From CAZRGZ01 sp964599775 (lineage in GTDB: Bacteria; Patescibacteriota; Saccharimonadia; Saccharimonadales; Saccharimonadaceae): a DNA stretch of 64,000 bases. Within the stretch, counting starts at the first letter, position 1; each line of letters opens with the position of its first letter. The position numbers were made by a program, and so were the translations under genes. The notes beneath the pieces are model-generated. The model saw only the letters and a program-made list of their open reading frames with translations. It was not told the origin of the DNA and did no database searches. Positions 17,100 through 24,897 of the stretch are shown here, piece after piece. The stretch is taken from the NCBI GenBank assembly GCA_964599775.1, contig CAZRGZ010000002.1, positions 47,209-111,208 of the forward strand, read 5' to 3'.

Positions 17100-18995
17100 C
17101 TATTGGCCTGGGATCTTAAACTGGCCAGGATCATTGGACTGCGGTTGCACTTGAGCGTTTGCAGGTGAGGCTATAGGAGGCAAAGTTGGCGCACCAGCAT
17201 TTTGTTGCGGCTGAGGTGTAGGTTGATTTTGCATATTGGGCAATGGAGGTAAAGCCCCTGAAGCGTCCGGTGGCGGGGGTGGCGGAGGCAGTGGCATATC
17301 GGCCGGCTGTTGTGGTGGGGCAACAGGAGCTGGTTGTTGTTCATGCAGCGGTGGCAAAGACTGGGCTCCTACTGCTTCAAGTGGCTGATGTGCAGCGTTG
17401 AACGGTGCAGCACTCAGCGCCTGTTCTACCGCCTGGCGGGCATCCCCAATCTGCTGTTCGCTTGAAGCAGGTGCGGGTGGCTGCTGAGGCGCCTGAGCTG
17501 GCTGCCCACTAGGTGGCAAATTTGTCTCTGACGGGTTTTGAGAAAAGACGTCTACCGTCGGCGGCTCATATTGCGGAGCACCAGCAGCATAGGAGTTAAA
17601 AGGCGTCTGTGGTTCTGCAGGCTCCCCAAGTGTTGGTGTGTCATGGGTTAAGATGGTACGGTTACGGCTATCTTGTTCAGCTTTGCGCTTTTGCTTTGCT
17701 GCTTCTTCAGCTGTCGCATTGAGCGTTCCCCCCATAGAGGGTGGCTGCATTTCTTGGTCTCGCCATCCTTTCACCTGTATCGGCTGCCCAGCTGGTTGAG
17801 GCGCTGGCGGGAGTGTTGTCGCTGGTTGCGGTGGTGATGCGATACCAGCGGCGGCAGTATCAACATCTTGAGATGCAGCAGCAAGATCCTTTTTTAGATC
17901 TTCAACAGAGAGGCCGGGTGCGGTGGATTCCGGGGCGGTTGCTGCAGTAATTGCAGCATCAAGCTCCCTGTCTGCTTCTTCATCGGTTTTTTTAGGTGCT
18001 GGTGCCTCAGTCTTCTTTGGCCGAGGCTCAGCTTTTTTTTCATCATGGTCAATCTTTGTCTCACCAGCCTGACTCGGCGGTGGAGGCGGTGGCGAAGGGG
18101 GTGCGGGCTTTTCGACAGGTTTTTCGGCCTGTTTTGGTGGCTTTGGTGGTTTCTCTAGCTTTTTTGAAGCACCCTCATCTAGCTGAGTGGCGCCATCCTT
18201 ATCTACGGGGGTACTTTGCTTTGGGATAGCTTGTGCTTCTTCGAGCTTTGAGGCGATCAACTGCTGATTTGCACCAGCTGCCATCAGCTGCGCTGCCATA
18301 GTCATCACTCGCGGTGTCGTGTGGGTGTTAGCAAAACGCTTTGTTGCAGCAACAATACCCGTCAACAGCGCCGTCGCAATTTGGGCATCGATAAGGCTGC
18401 TTTGGAGGGCCTCACTGAGGCTGACGAACATTTCGCTATAGCTACTTGCTGCTGTATCTTGCCAATCAATCGAACCAAGTGTGTTCTTTTCATCGTCGGT
18501 ATTGATCGTCACTACTGTGGCGTCATGAAGAATACGCCCATGAGCAGTAATGGCGGCATCTAAGTCTTCTCGTTTATCTACTCCGACTGCAATAATGAGC
18601 TCGACATTGAAATCACCTTGACTAAACTGGAGGTCTTTCTCGCTAATAGTAGTTTTGTAGGGGGTAATAAAAATACGCACCACATCGTCTTCTACCTTAT
18701 AGCGGAGACGGTCGGCTTTATCTTTATCAAGCGCAATAATAAAGTCACGCAAACTATCAACGGAATGTTCAAAGGTTTTATCTGGCTCCAAGAAAGCGAT
18801 GGCCGGTGGAGTCGCTCCACTGTACACTGCTGTTGCATGCTTATCCATTTTATTAAGCATGAGTGTGAGCCCTAATGCGGCTGAAAGCTCATCTACCGAA
18901 GGGTTGCGGCTGACTGTGACCAAGATATTGGTTGAATTCTTAATTCGCTCTACAATCTGCTGCTTAGGGCTGCCTTCTTGTTCTTGGGTTGCCAT
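17100..18995 (-). CDS. Degenerate DHH-type protein with long Pro-rich tail
   Basis: 631 residues from the ATG at 18995 (MATQEQEGSP), preceded by AGGA; an upstream in-frame TTG/ATG reading is less likely. The first ~250 residues resemble DHH/NrnA-type phosphoesterases in layout, but motif I reads NPSVDE (31-36) instead of NPDxDA and the DHH motif reads NTDDEKN (165-171), so metal-dependent catalysis is probably lost. From about 290 to the end the chain is low complexity, rich in Pro, Ala and Gln with Lys/Glu patches. Position directly before truB is where nrnA often lies. Cytoplasmic scaffold or regulator is a guess; no function is asserted. Confidence 0.6.
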   Translation of the reverse strand: MATQEQEGSPKQQIVERIKNSTNILVTVSRNPSVDELSAALGLTLMLNKMDKHATAVYSGATPPAIAFLEPDKTFEHSVDSLRDFIIALDKDKADRLRYKVEDDVVRIFITPYKTTISEKDLQFSQGDFNVELIIAVGVDKREDLDAAITAHGRILHDATVVTINTDDEKNTLGSIDWQDTAASSYSEMFVSLSEALQSSLIDAQIATALLTGIVAATKRFANTHTTPRVMTMAAQLMAAGANQQLIASKLEEAQAIPKQSTPVDKDGATQLDEGASKKLEKPPKPPKQAEKPVEKPAPPSPPPPPPSQAGETKIDHDEKKAEPRPKKTEAPAPKKTDEEADRELDAAITAATAPESTAPGLSVEDLKKDLAAASQDVDTAAAGIASPPQPATTLPPAPQPAGQPIQVKGWRDQEMQPPSMGGTLNATAEEAAKQKRKAEQDSRNRTILTHDTPTLGEPAEPQTPFNSYAAGAPQYEPPTVDVFSQNPSETNLPPSGQPAQAPQQPPAPASSEQQIGDARQAVEQALSAAPFNAAHQPLEAVGAQSLPPLHEQQPAPVAPPQQPADMPLPPPPPPPDASGALPPLPNMQNQPTPQPQQNAGAPTLPPIASPANAQVQPQSNDPGQFKIPGQ

Positions 18996-19111
18996 TGCTT
19001 GTTCCTGTTTTTTATTTTTGGATCCAATTTTGTAATTACTGTAACATAACCTTTGCGTTGATGTCAATCAATGCAGGTATTGTTTGCTAAACCACCACTT
19101 TTTGCTCACCC

Positions 19112-19223
19112 CTCCCTCCATTCACCGAACAGACCGTTATACGCCAGGAATTTATATAGGCTCACGCCTATAAAATTCTTGGGCTGCACGACGTTTGAGT
19201 CTGTCCTTGTGAATGTGAGGGAG
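19112..19223 (+). ncRNA. Candidate structured RNA/repeat family 2, copy 1
   Basis: Conserved blocks AACAGACCGTTATACGCCAG (19128-19147) and, after a hairpin (19149-19177), TCTTGGG then ACGACG, TTGA and GTCTGT (to 19204), match the element at 55820-55937 on the other strand. The outer stem pairs CTCCCTC-CATTCAC (112-125 of this kilobase) with GTGAATG-T-GAGGGAG (19209-19223); in the other copy the same stem is CCCTCCCTTCG/CGAAGGGAGGG. Stem sequences differ but pairing is kept, which suggests selection on RNA or cruciform structure. Together with the rpsT promoter it fills the 19.00-19.43 kb intergenic stretch; I see no coding frame there. Confidence 0.6.
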
Positions 19224-19342
19224 AGGCTTGTCAGTGGTGACAACAAGTTCTATCGCGGCCACTAGAATCAACGCGAGGTCAAGACCCGCACATTGTAGGG
19301 TTGGACGCGGTGAATTGAGATTCAGGTTTATCTGCCTTTCTC

Positions 19343-19371
19343 TTTACAAAACAGTAGTAATCCTCTATAAT
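19343..19371 (+). promoter_or_regulatory. Promoter of rpsT
   Basis: TTTACA (19343-19348), 17-bp spacer, TATAAT (19366-19371). The resulting leader is about 50 bases and carries AAGGAAG 8 bases before the rpsT ATG. Confidence 0.65.
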
Positions 19372-19427
19372 ACTCTCTTGAATTACCTACCTACTATTTT
19401 TAATGGAGTAAAAGGAAGTAAAAGCGA

Positions 19428-19808
19428 ATGCCAATTATCAAATCAGCCGTAAAACGAATGAAGCAGACCGCAACACGTCGTGCCCGTAATGTCGGTATTA
19501 AGCGTGATGTAAAAACTGCGGTAAAAGCTTTTCTTGCTCAACCAAGTGCCGACACACTGAGCAAGGCACAGAGTGAAATCGACAAGTCACTAAAGAAGGG
19601 CTTGATCAAAAAGAATACTGCAGCCCGCCGCAAGGCCAACCTGGCAAAAACTGCTAAGGAAGCAGGCGTAAAGCTTGCAACAAGCAGCAAAAAAACAACC
19701 GAGAAGAAAGCTCCCGTTAAAAAAACTGAAGCTAAAACAGCTGAGAAAAAGAGTCCTGCTAAGAAACCAGCGGCCAAGAAATCTACGGCGAAAAAAGACG
19801 AAAAATAA
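19428..19808 (+). CDS. rpsT: 30S ribosomal protein S20 with Lys/Ala-rich tail
   Basis: 126 residues. Residues 1-84 match S20 (starts MPIIKSAVKRMKQTATRRAR, with KGLIKKNTAARRKANLAK). The remaining ~42 residues are a repetitive Lys/Ala/Pro tail (APVKK, SPAKK, PAAKK, STAKK) not found in typical S20 (about 88 residues), resembling histone H1-like tails; it may strengthen RNA binding (inference). S20 binds 16S rRNA. Has its own promoter and a strong terminator immediately downstream. Confidence 0.92.
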   Translation: MPIIKSAVKRMKQTATRRARNVGIKRDVKTAVKAFLAQPSADTLSKAQSEIDKSLKKGLIKKNTAARRKANLAKTAKEAGVKLATSSKKTTEKKAPVKKTEAKTAEKKSPAKKPAAKKSTAKKDEK

Positions 19809-19813
19809 TCTGT

Positions 19814-19839
19814 AAACACCTCCTACCGGAGGTGTTTTT
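19814..19839 (+). terminator. Intrinsic terminator of rpsT
   Basis: Perfect 10-bp arms AAACACCTCC/GGAGGTGTTT with a TACC loop followed by a T-run (five T at 19835-19839). A second hairpin, AATCTGCTT/AAGCAGATT (19847-19870), sits just after the leftward holA stop and may end that transcript. Confidence 0.85.
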
Positions 19840-19871
19840 CAATCCAAATCTGCTTCTAAGAAAGCAGATTA

Positions 19872-20777
19872 CTACCTTTTCGCAATCTTCATGAGCGCGC
19901 TCTCAATTAACAACCATGGCTCCCCCGCCGAGCTCTTTATCTGATCGTCTAGCTTCGCCACTACTTTGGCAACGTACAAGATGTTTTGTTTGTTCGCCCG
20001 GTGAGCCAAACTCTGCAGCTTTTTTAAGGGATATGGGTGTGCACTAATATCTTTAGCAATTTGCTCGACTGCCCTTCCTTCGGCGTTCGCAACTACGGCC
20101 AATTGAAATATTTGACCAGCAAGAAGACCAAAAAATTTATACGGATCCTCTTTCGTGGCACAAATGGCCAGCAATTCCTTTACTTTCTCTTGGGAGCCAG
20201 CGAAAGCCGCATCCAACAGTGCAAATACATTAGCTTGCGGCGTCGTTTCTACCGTTTGGGTGATTTTTTCTACAGAGGTATCCCCCACGAGCAAAAGCTT
20301 TTCTAGCTCATGAGCAAGCTGCCACTGATCGGTACCCACACGCTCCACCAGCTCACGGGCAGCTGCTTTCTCTATAGTGTTATGTTGGCGTTTTGCTTCG
20401 TTTGTGAGCCAAGTGATAGCTTGGGCTTCGTTTAAGTCTTCGCATATTACCACCTCAGCTACTTTTTGTAATGCCTTAAACGTCTTCGTACGTTTATCGG
20501 GGTTGGCCTCTACAAGTACAAGATGGGTCTCGCTGGGTATGGCTTCAATCTGACGCGCGAGATACTCCCATACCTGTTTATTGCTCGCTAAATTTTTTAT
20601 AACTACCACACGTTCAGTGGCAAATAGGCTCATACCGTGTAGTAGCTCGGGTAACTCATTTACATCTATTTCTGCACCATCACGCCGATCAATAGCATCC
20701 ACAGGATAAACTTTCACGATACTACTTATCTTTTGCTGTATTTCATAACTATTCGGACCATAAATAAAAGTAATCAT
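19872..20777 (-). CDS. holA: DNA polymerase III delta subunit (clamp loader)
   Basis: 301 residues from MITFIYGPNSYEIQQK at 20777, whose ATG overlaps the mutM stop (TAATG), so the two are coupled. The AAA+ like fold of HolA is visible: LFATERVVVIKNLASN, then ETHLVLVEANPDKRTK, and the C-terminal helical collar (KEDPYKFFGLLAGQIFQL, then YPLKKLQSLA). Delta opens the sliding clamp for loading. Walker motifs are absent, as usual for delta. A longer in-frame extension upstream is excluded by the mutM overlap. Confidence 0.88.
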   Translation of the reverse strand: MITFIYGPNSYEIQQKISSIVKVYPVDAIDRRDGAEIDVNELPELLHGMSLFATERVVVIKNLASNKQVWEYLARQIEAIPSETHLVLVEANPDKRTKTFKALQKVAEVVICEDLNEAQAITWLTNEAKRQHNTIEKAAARELVERVGTDQWQLAHELEKLLLVGDTSVEKITQTVETTPQANVFALLDAAFAGSQEKVKELLAICATKEDPYKFFGLLAGQIFQLAVVANAEGRAVEQIAKDISAHPYPLKKLQSLAHRANKQNILYVAKVVAKLDDQIKSSAGEPWLLIESALMKIAKR

Positions 20778-21652
20778 TATTTGACTTCTTTCTGGCAAAC
20801 GGGGCAATAGTGAGTTCCGCGGCCTGCTAGTCTGGTTTTTTCTATAGTAGTGCCACAGCGTGGACAAGGCTGGCCTTCGCGGCGAAAAACGCGGGCAAAA
20901 TCTATGTAGCTACCTTTCTTGCCCTCGGCATTGACATAATTTTTATCTGTTGAGCCGCCTTTTTCGAGCGCCATTTTCAGCACTTTTCGAAGCTCGTCAA
21001 AAAGTACGACTAGTTGGTCATCAGTAATATTTTTTACTCGTGTTGCAGGGTGAATCTTCGCGCTCCACAACGACTCATCGGCATAAATATTGCCCACACC
21101 GGCTATGACAGTTTGATCAAGCAAAGCGGCTTTTATAATTGTATTATTGCGGCGGCGAATACGTTCAATAAAGGTCTTACTCGTTGTATCGGCTTCGAGT
21201 GGCTCTGGACCCACCTTTTTCATAAAATCGATATTTGGCACTTCGATGGTTGGCATGAGACGCATCCAGCCAAACTTACGTTGATCATTAAAAAAGAGCT
21301 TACTACCATCGCTAAATTCCAGCGCCACGCGGGTGGTCTTATCGGGTAGTTCACCTATAAGGCTAGCGTTAGGATGCCCTGCACCAAATTTTTGCTCACG
21401 GCTGCGGTAGACTAGTTGGCCAGTCATTTTGAGGTGAATGACTAGGGTATAATGAGTGTTCAAATCAATCAACAATACCTTGGCACGGCGCCGCACCGCA
21501 GTTATTTTTGCACCAATAAGAAAATTTGCCACGTCCGCTGGGGTATTAGGAAAACCTTTAGGGAAATCGTGAGTTTCACCTTTAATTATCTTGTCAATTA
21601 TCAACTTATCAAGACCACGGCGTACAGTTTCTACTTCAGGGAGTTCGGGCAT
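20777..21652 (-). CDS. mutM: Formamidopyrimidine-DNA glycosylase
   Basis: 291 residues. The catalytic N-terminus P2-E3 (MPELPEVETVRRGL) is intact, as is the helix-two-turn-helix with the DNA-binding Asn/Lys (GVGNIYADESLW). A C-terminal zinc finger keeps all four cysteines (CPRC...CPVC). It excises oxidised purines (8-oxoG) and nicks the strand. TATAAT (minus strand of 21659-21664) ends 6 bases before the ATG, a leaderless arrangement. Coupled to holA by TAATG overlap. Confidence 0.96.
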   Translation of the reverse strand: MPELPEVETVRRGLDKLIIDKIIKGETHDFPKGFPNTPADVANFLIGAKITAVRRRAKVLLIDLNTHYTLVIHLKMTGQLVYRSREQKFGAGHPNASLIGELPDKTTRVALEFSDGSKLFFNDQRKFGWMRLMPTIEVPNIDFMKKVGPEPLEADTTSKTFIERIRRRNNTIIKAALLDQTVIAGVGNIYADESLWSAKIHPATRVKNITDDQLVVLFDELRKVLKMALEKGGSTDKNYVNAEGKKGSYIDFARVFRREGQPCPRCGTTIEKTRLAGRGTHYCPVCQKEVK

Positions 21653-21670
21653 GGTTCTATTATAACAGAG

Positions 21671-22255
21671 CTAAGCCATGTACAGCTTTTGCTTTAGTGC
21701 TCTTATCGTTTGGGGAGTGTCTTCAAATAGTATTGCCTGCATACCTACTTCACGGGCACCCGTGCAGTTACGTTCAATGTCATCTACCATAATACAAGCC
21801 TCTGGCTCTACGCCTAAACGTTCGGCGGTTCGTTCATACATGAGCCGATCGGGTTTCGTAATGCCCTCTTCACCAGAAAGTACCACAGCATCAAACACAT
21901 CCTCAAGTAACTGAGCCCCAAAAAAGTCGTCTATCCAACCCCGTCCCATATTGCTGAGCATACCAATTTTGTAACTCGATTTTAGTTCCGCGCGGATAAA
22001 ATCTAGTAACTCTTCGTTTAGGTGGTGATTCTCTAGAAAGTGCGACCGTACCTTTTCTACAGGGTCACCCGAAAGTCGGCTGACTCCTATAAAATAGCTG
22101 TCCTGATCGAGATAGCCGTGATCGCGCATCTGATTCATATTATAGAATTCATGGCTTTGCTCACGTGTAAATCGGTCATAATAGGATTGCTGTGCATCGA
22201 TAGTCAGCACACCAAAACAGTCAAAAATGATCGCTTTCACCTTTTTCTTTGCCAT
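21671..22255 (-). CDS. HAD-superfamily hydrolase (subfamily IA)
   Basis: 194 residues. Motif I is IIFDCFGVLT, with the first Asp as nucleophile but Cys-Phe after it and Gly where many members have the second Asp (DxFGV-type); motif II is MLSNMG, the Lys is in GITKPD, and motif IV is IMVDDIERN. The cap is the small helical type. This variety is seen in haloacid dehalogenase-like and nucleotide/sugar phosphatases; the substrate cannot be read from sequence. Its ATG overlaps the dut stop (TAATG), suggesting a nucleotide-related phosphatase (inference). Confidence 0.82.
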   Translation of the reverse strand: MAKKKVKAIIFDCFGVLTIDAQQSYYDRFTREQSHEFYNMNQMRDHGYLDQDSYFIGVSRLSGDPVEKVRSHFLENHHLNEELLDFIRAELKSSYKIGMLSNMGRGWIDDFFGAQLLEDVFDAVVLSGEEGITKPDRLMYERTAERLGVEPEACIMVDDIERNCTGAREVGMQAILFEDTPQTIRALKQKLYMA

Positions 22256-22692
22256 TACTTGTGCCCTGTGTGGCCAAATCCACCTTCACCACGTAATGTT
22301 TCATCGAGCTCATCGGTTTCTTGCCACTGCACTCTCTCATACTGCGCAACGATCATTTGTGCAATACGCATCCCTGGCTCAACCGTAAAGGCTGATTCGC
22401 CATGATTTATTATTAAGGCGTGGATCTCGCCCCTGTAATCAGCGTCGATAGTCCCTACGCCGTTCGCTAAGGTAACCCCAAACTTCTTCGCCAAGCCACT
22501 TCGGCCACGTATCTGCGCTTCGAACCCTTCAGGCAGAGCAATGGCCACGCCGGTAGGTACTGCATAGCGTTCACCCGGTTCAAGTACCACTGCTTCGGGG
22601 ATGTCTGCCACCAAGTCCATACCAGCAGCATGCTCGGTTTGGTACGCCGGCAATACAGCACTCTTTCGCACTTTTTTAATGGCTACGTTCAT
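22255..22692 (-). CDS. dut: dUTP diphosphatase
   Basis: 145 residues with all five trimeric dUTPase motifs: AGMDLVAD, GRSGLAKKFGV, GVGTIDADYRGEI, RIAQMIV and the C-terminal arm GEGGFGHTG. It converts dUTP to dUMP, limiting uracil in DNA and feeding ThyA, encoded at 48.6 kb. AAAGGAAA lies 4 bases before the ATG. Coupled to the downstream HAD gene. Confidence 0.96.
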   Translation of the reverse strand: MNVAIKKVRKSAVLPAYQTEHAAGMDLVADIPEAVVLEPGERYAVPTGVAIALPEGFEAQIRGRSGLAKKFGVTLANGVGTIDADYRGEIHALIINHGESAFTVEPGMRIAQMIVAQYERVQWQETDELDETLRGEGGFGHTGHK

Positions 22693-22735
22693 GAATTTCC
22701 TTTCGCGGCCGTCACATGTTCAGACTAATGAGAAG

Positions 22736-23902
22736 TTAGGATTTTTTCGTCTTTTTGTTTTGTTGATGCTGCTCACGAATATATGCACCAGCCATAAGAA
22801 CCATGCCGCCAAAACCGCATGCCAGTGAGACCAAAGCGATAAACCACCCAACAAAAGGCAAGCTAGCGGCAAATACCAGTAACGCCAGGGCAACAATAAG
22901 GGCGACGAACTCGTATCCGGCAAATCGCCAGCCAGCTTTGTTAGCCAACCAAACGCCAAAGGAGTACGCTGCCATAATAAAGGCAACCGGGATAGCAATC
23001 AGCCATAACACTAGCAGGATAATAGCCAGCGGAATCCCAACGACGGTAAAGACGATTAAGAAAGCGATGATTGGTGTTACAATAAGCGTAATTAAGCCCA
23101 GACCAATCGAAAGCCATACTCGTTTCATCATGGTTTCTGCCCCACGGCGAGCGGCGCGTGGTACCAATGCTAACCAAACAATAGCTATAGGCAACAAGAA
23201 CAAGAAAGCCATGGCTGCGCCTACCACCCAAGCAAAGGGCATATCTGGCGTGGCAGCTTCTTCTTCGTGCTCTGGTGGCATCTGGCGTTCAGTTGTCCCA
23301 GCGATAGTTGCACCTTCAGCTTTATTCACCTCATTGTAACTGGTGTAGGTGAGATTACCGCCCACGGCTGCTTTATCGCGTAGCTCGATGGTATCTACAT
23401 TAGCCGTCACATTGCGTGCCACATTACCTAGTAGCGTCACCCGCTGAGCATTCGCCACAAGGTCACGGCCAATAGTACCACTGGTGCGGATCGTCTGTCC
23501 GGTTATGGTCGCATCTTGTGCGATTTTACCTTCCAGTGTTATCATTTGCCCTATTATCGTGGCACTTTTAGCTACTTCACCTTTTACAAAAATGTTTTGG
23601 CCAGCGACACGAACATCACCCTGCACCGTGCCGTCAACACGTACCTCTTGCCCAGCACACAGCACATCGCCTTCAATCGTTCCCCGTACTTCGACACTTT
23701 GCCCGGCACAGTATAGATCACCCTGCACGGTACCTTCAATAATGACGGTCTCGCCTGAGGTATAGTACGAAGCATTAACTGTTTCATTCGCCTTAAGCTG
23801 AACATCTGTTCCCGCTTGCATATTTGTGGTTGCCTGCACTGCACCACCGCCGAGCACGCCAATACCGACGACCATTGCCAGTGCGAGTAATATTTTTTTC
23901 AT
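22736..23902 (-). CDS. Secreted/membrane bactofilin-like beta-helix protein
   Basis: 388 residues from MKKILLALAMVVGIG (GGGGGAG lies 5-11 bases upstream; a GTG two codons earlier is less likely). A signal peptide covers about 1-25. Residues ~35-190 are short beta-helix turns of the bactofilin type (GTVQGDLYCAGQSVEVRG, GTIEGDVLCAGQEV, GTVQGDVRVAGQ, ...). Residues ~225-375 hold about four to five membrane helices, followed by a basic tail. Cytoplasmic bactofilins polymerise in a scaffold; here the polymerising domain appears to face outside, tethered by the membrane domain. Function in the envelope is inferred. Confidence 0.72.
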   Translation of the reverse strand: MKKILLALAMVVGIGVLGGGAVQATTNMQAGTDVQLKANETVNASYYTSGETVIIEGTVQGDLYCAGQSVEVRGTIEGDVLCAGQEVRVDGTVQGDVRVAGQNIFVKGEVAKSATIIGQMITLEGKIAQDATITGQTIRTSGTIGRDLVANAQRVTLLGNVARNVTANVDTIELRDKAAVGGNLTYTSYNEVNKAEGATIAGTTERQMPPEHEEEAATPDMPFAWVVGAAMAFLFLLPIAIVWLALVPRAARRGAETMMKRVWLSIGLGLITLIVTPIIAFLIVFTVVGIPLAIILLVLWLIAIPVAFIMAAYSFGVWLANKAGWRFAGYEFVALIVALALLVFAASLPFVGWFIALVSLACGFGGMVLMAGAYIREQHQQNKKTKKS

Positions 23903-23987
23903 TTGCACTCCCCCTTTTATATTGTGCCTACTACCATGATAACGCTAATGCTAAGTGGATGCAAAATTTATTTGCATACAGATTGGA

Positions 23988-24479
23988 TTATTTGAAATAC
24001 TGGCCAAGTTCTTTGCCAAACATGTTACGAATACCACCACGCGGCTCCGACATATCGCCTTGCCAACGTGGGATAACATGCCAGTGTAAATGCGGCACAG
24101 TTTGGCCGCCGGCTGCACCATCGTTTATACCATCGTTAAATCCATCTGGCGGCCGATGATTCACAGCAGATAGGAGCTCGCGTGCGGTCGCTATTAGGCT
24201 TGCGGATTTTTCGCTGACAGAGTGCATTTTGTTATACACCTCGGTTAGGTCCAGCTGGCGTAGTTCACCTTTCATACGTGCGACGAATGGCGCCAAAGAT
24301 GCAAGCTCTTTTTGTGTTAATTCTTCAAAATGTTGTACATGCCGTTTTGGAATAACCAGGGCATGCCCTGGGCGTACAGGGAATTGATCAAACAGCATTG
24401 CAAATTGGCCAGTTGCATCTTCTTGGTAAATTACCTCTGGTGTCGTGCGAAGTTTTGTACAGAAAACACATTCATCCAT
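23988..24479 (-). CDS. HIT-family nucleotide hydrolase
   Basis: 163 residues. Contains the CxxC N-terminus (MDECVFC), PVRPGHALVIPKRHV and the histidine triad HLHWHVIPR (HxHxH). The family hydrolyses or transfers nucleotidyl groups (AMP-lysine, Ap4A-like, adenylylated compounds). An insertion of about 35 residues rich in Gly/Asn/Asp (FNDGINDGAAGGQ) lies before the triad. The ATG overlaps the end of the NUDIX gene by 8 bases, forming polA-NUDIX-HIT. Confidence 0.9.
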   Translation of the reverse strand: MDECVFCTKLRTTPEVIYQEDATGQFAMLFDQFPVRPGHALVIPKRHVQHFEELTQKELASLAPFVARMKGELRQLDLTEVYNKMHSVSEKSASLIATARELLSAVNHRPPDGFNDGINDGAAGGQTVPHLHWHVIPRWQGDMSEPRGGIRNMFGKELGQYFK

Positions 24480-24894
24480 GACGCCTCCTTTTTAGATAAG
24501 CCCGAACAGTATCAGCGACTTCGGGCAGCGTTTGGCTGGCCGCTTCTTCGAGTGGCATCCAGGTATATCCACCATGTTCATGGCTGTGTAGTATTTCGCG
24601 CTGCAGCTCGACTTGTGTTTCGTAAACAACCAGTAAAAGACCGATGCCTTCAGCCACCTCTCGCTCAATACGATGAACGTGGAGTAATTGCCCAATATTA
24701 ATATTATGCACCCCAGGAAGTTCTTCGGTCAGCTCCCTGGTGAGGGCTTGATGTGGTGTTTCGTCACCGTCAATTTTCCCACCCGGCATATCCCAAAACT
24801 GCAACCCTTTACGGTCATGCCACAAAAGCAGCACTTTTTCGTCTTTCACAATCAGCGCCTTGATTCCGACAAAAAACTTTTTCGATCCGCTCAT
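24472..24894 (-). CDS. NUDIX hydrolase
   Basis: 140 residues. The NUDIX box GGKIDGDETPHQALTRELTE followed by EL is complete (G x5 E x7 RE x2 E E). Likely cleans a nucleoside diphosphate-linked or oxidised nucleotide substrate; which one is not evident. It ends with TGA, showing TGA is a stop here. The start lies 3 bases after the polA stop, and it overlaps HIT downstream, so all three are probably co-transcribed. Confidence 0.88.
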   Translation of the reverse strand: MSGSKKFFVGIKALIVKDEKVLLLWHDRKGLQFWDMPGGKIDGDETPHQALTRELTEELPGVHNINIGQLLHVHRIEREVAEGIGLLLVVYETQVELQREILHSHEHGGYTWMPLEEAASQTLPEVADTVRAYLKRRRHG

Positions 24895-24897
24895 TGG

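Noticed and set aside
19112..19223. SRP RNA, tmRNA or 6S RNA as identity of family 2
   Set aside because: The GGAAGGAAGCAG SRP loop and a tmRNA tag frame are absent; the size and two-copy nature do not fit 6S.
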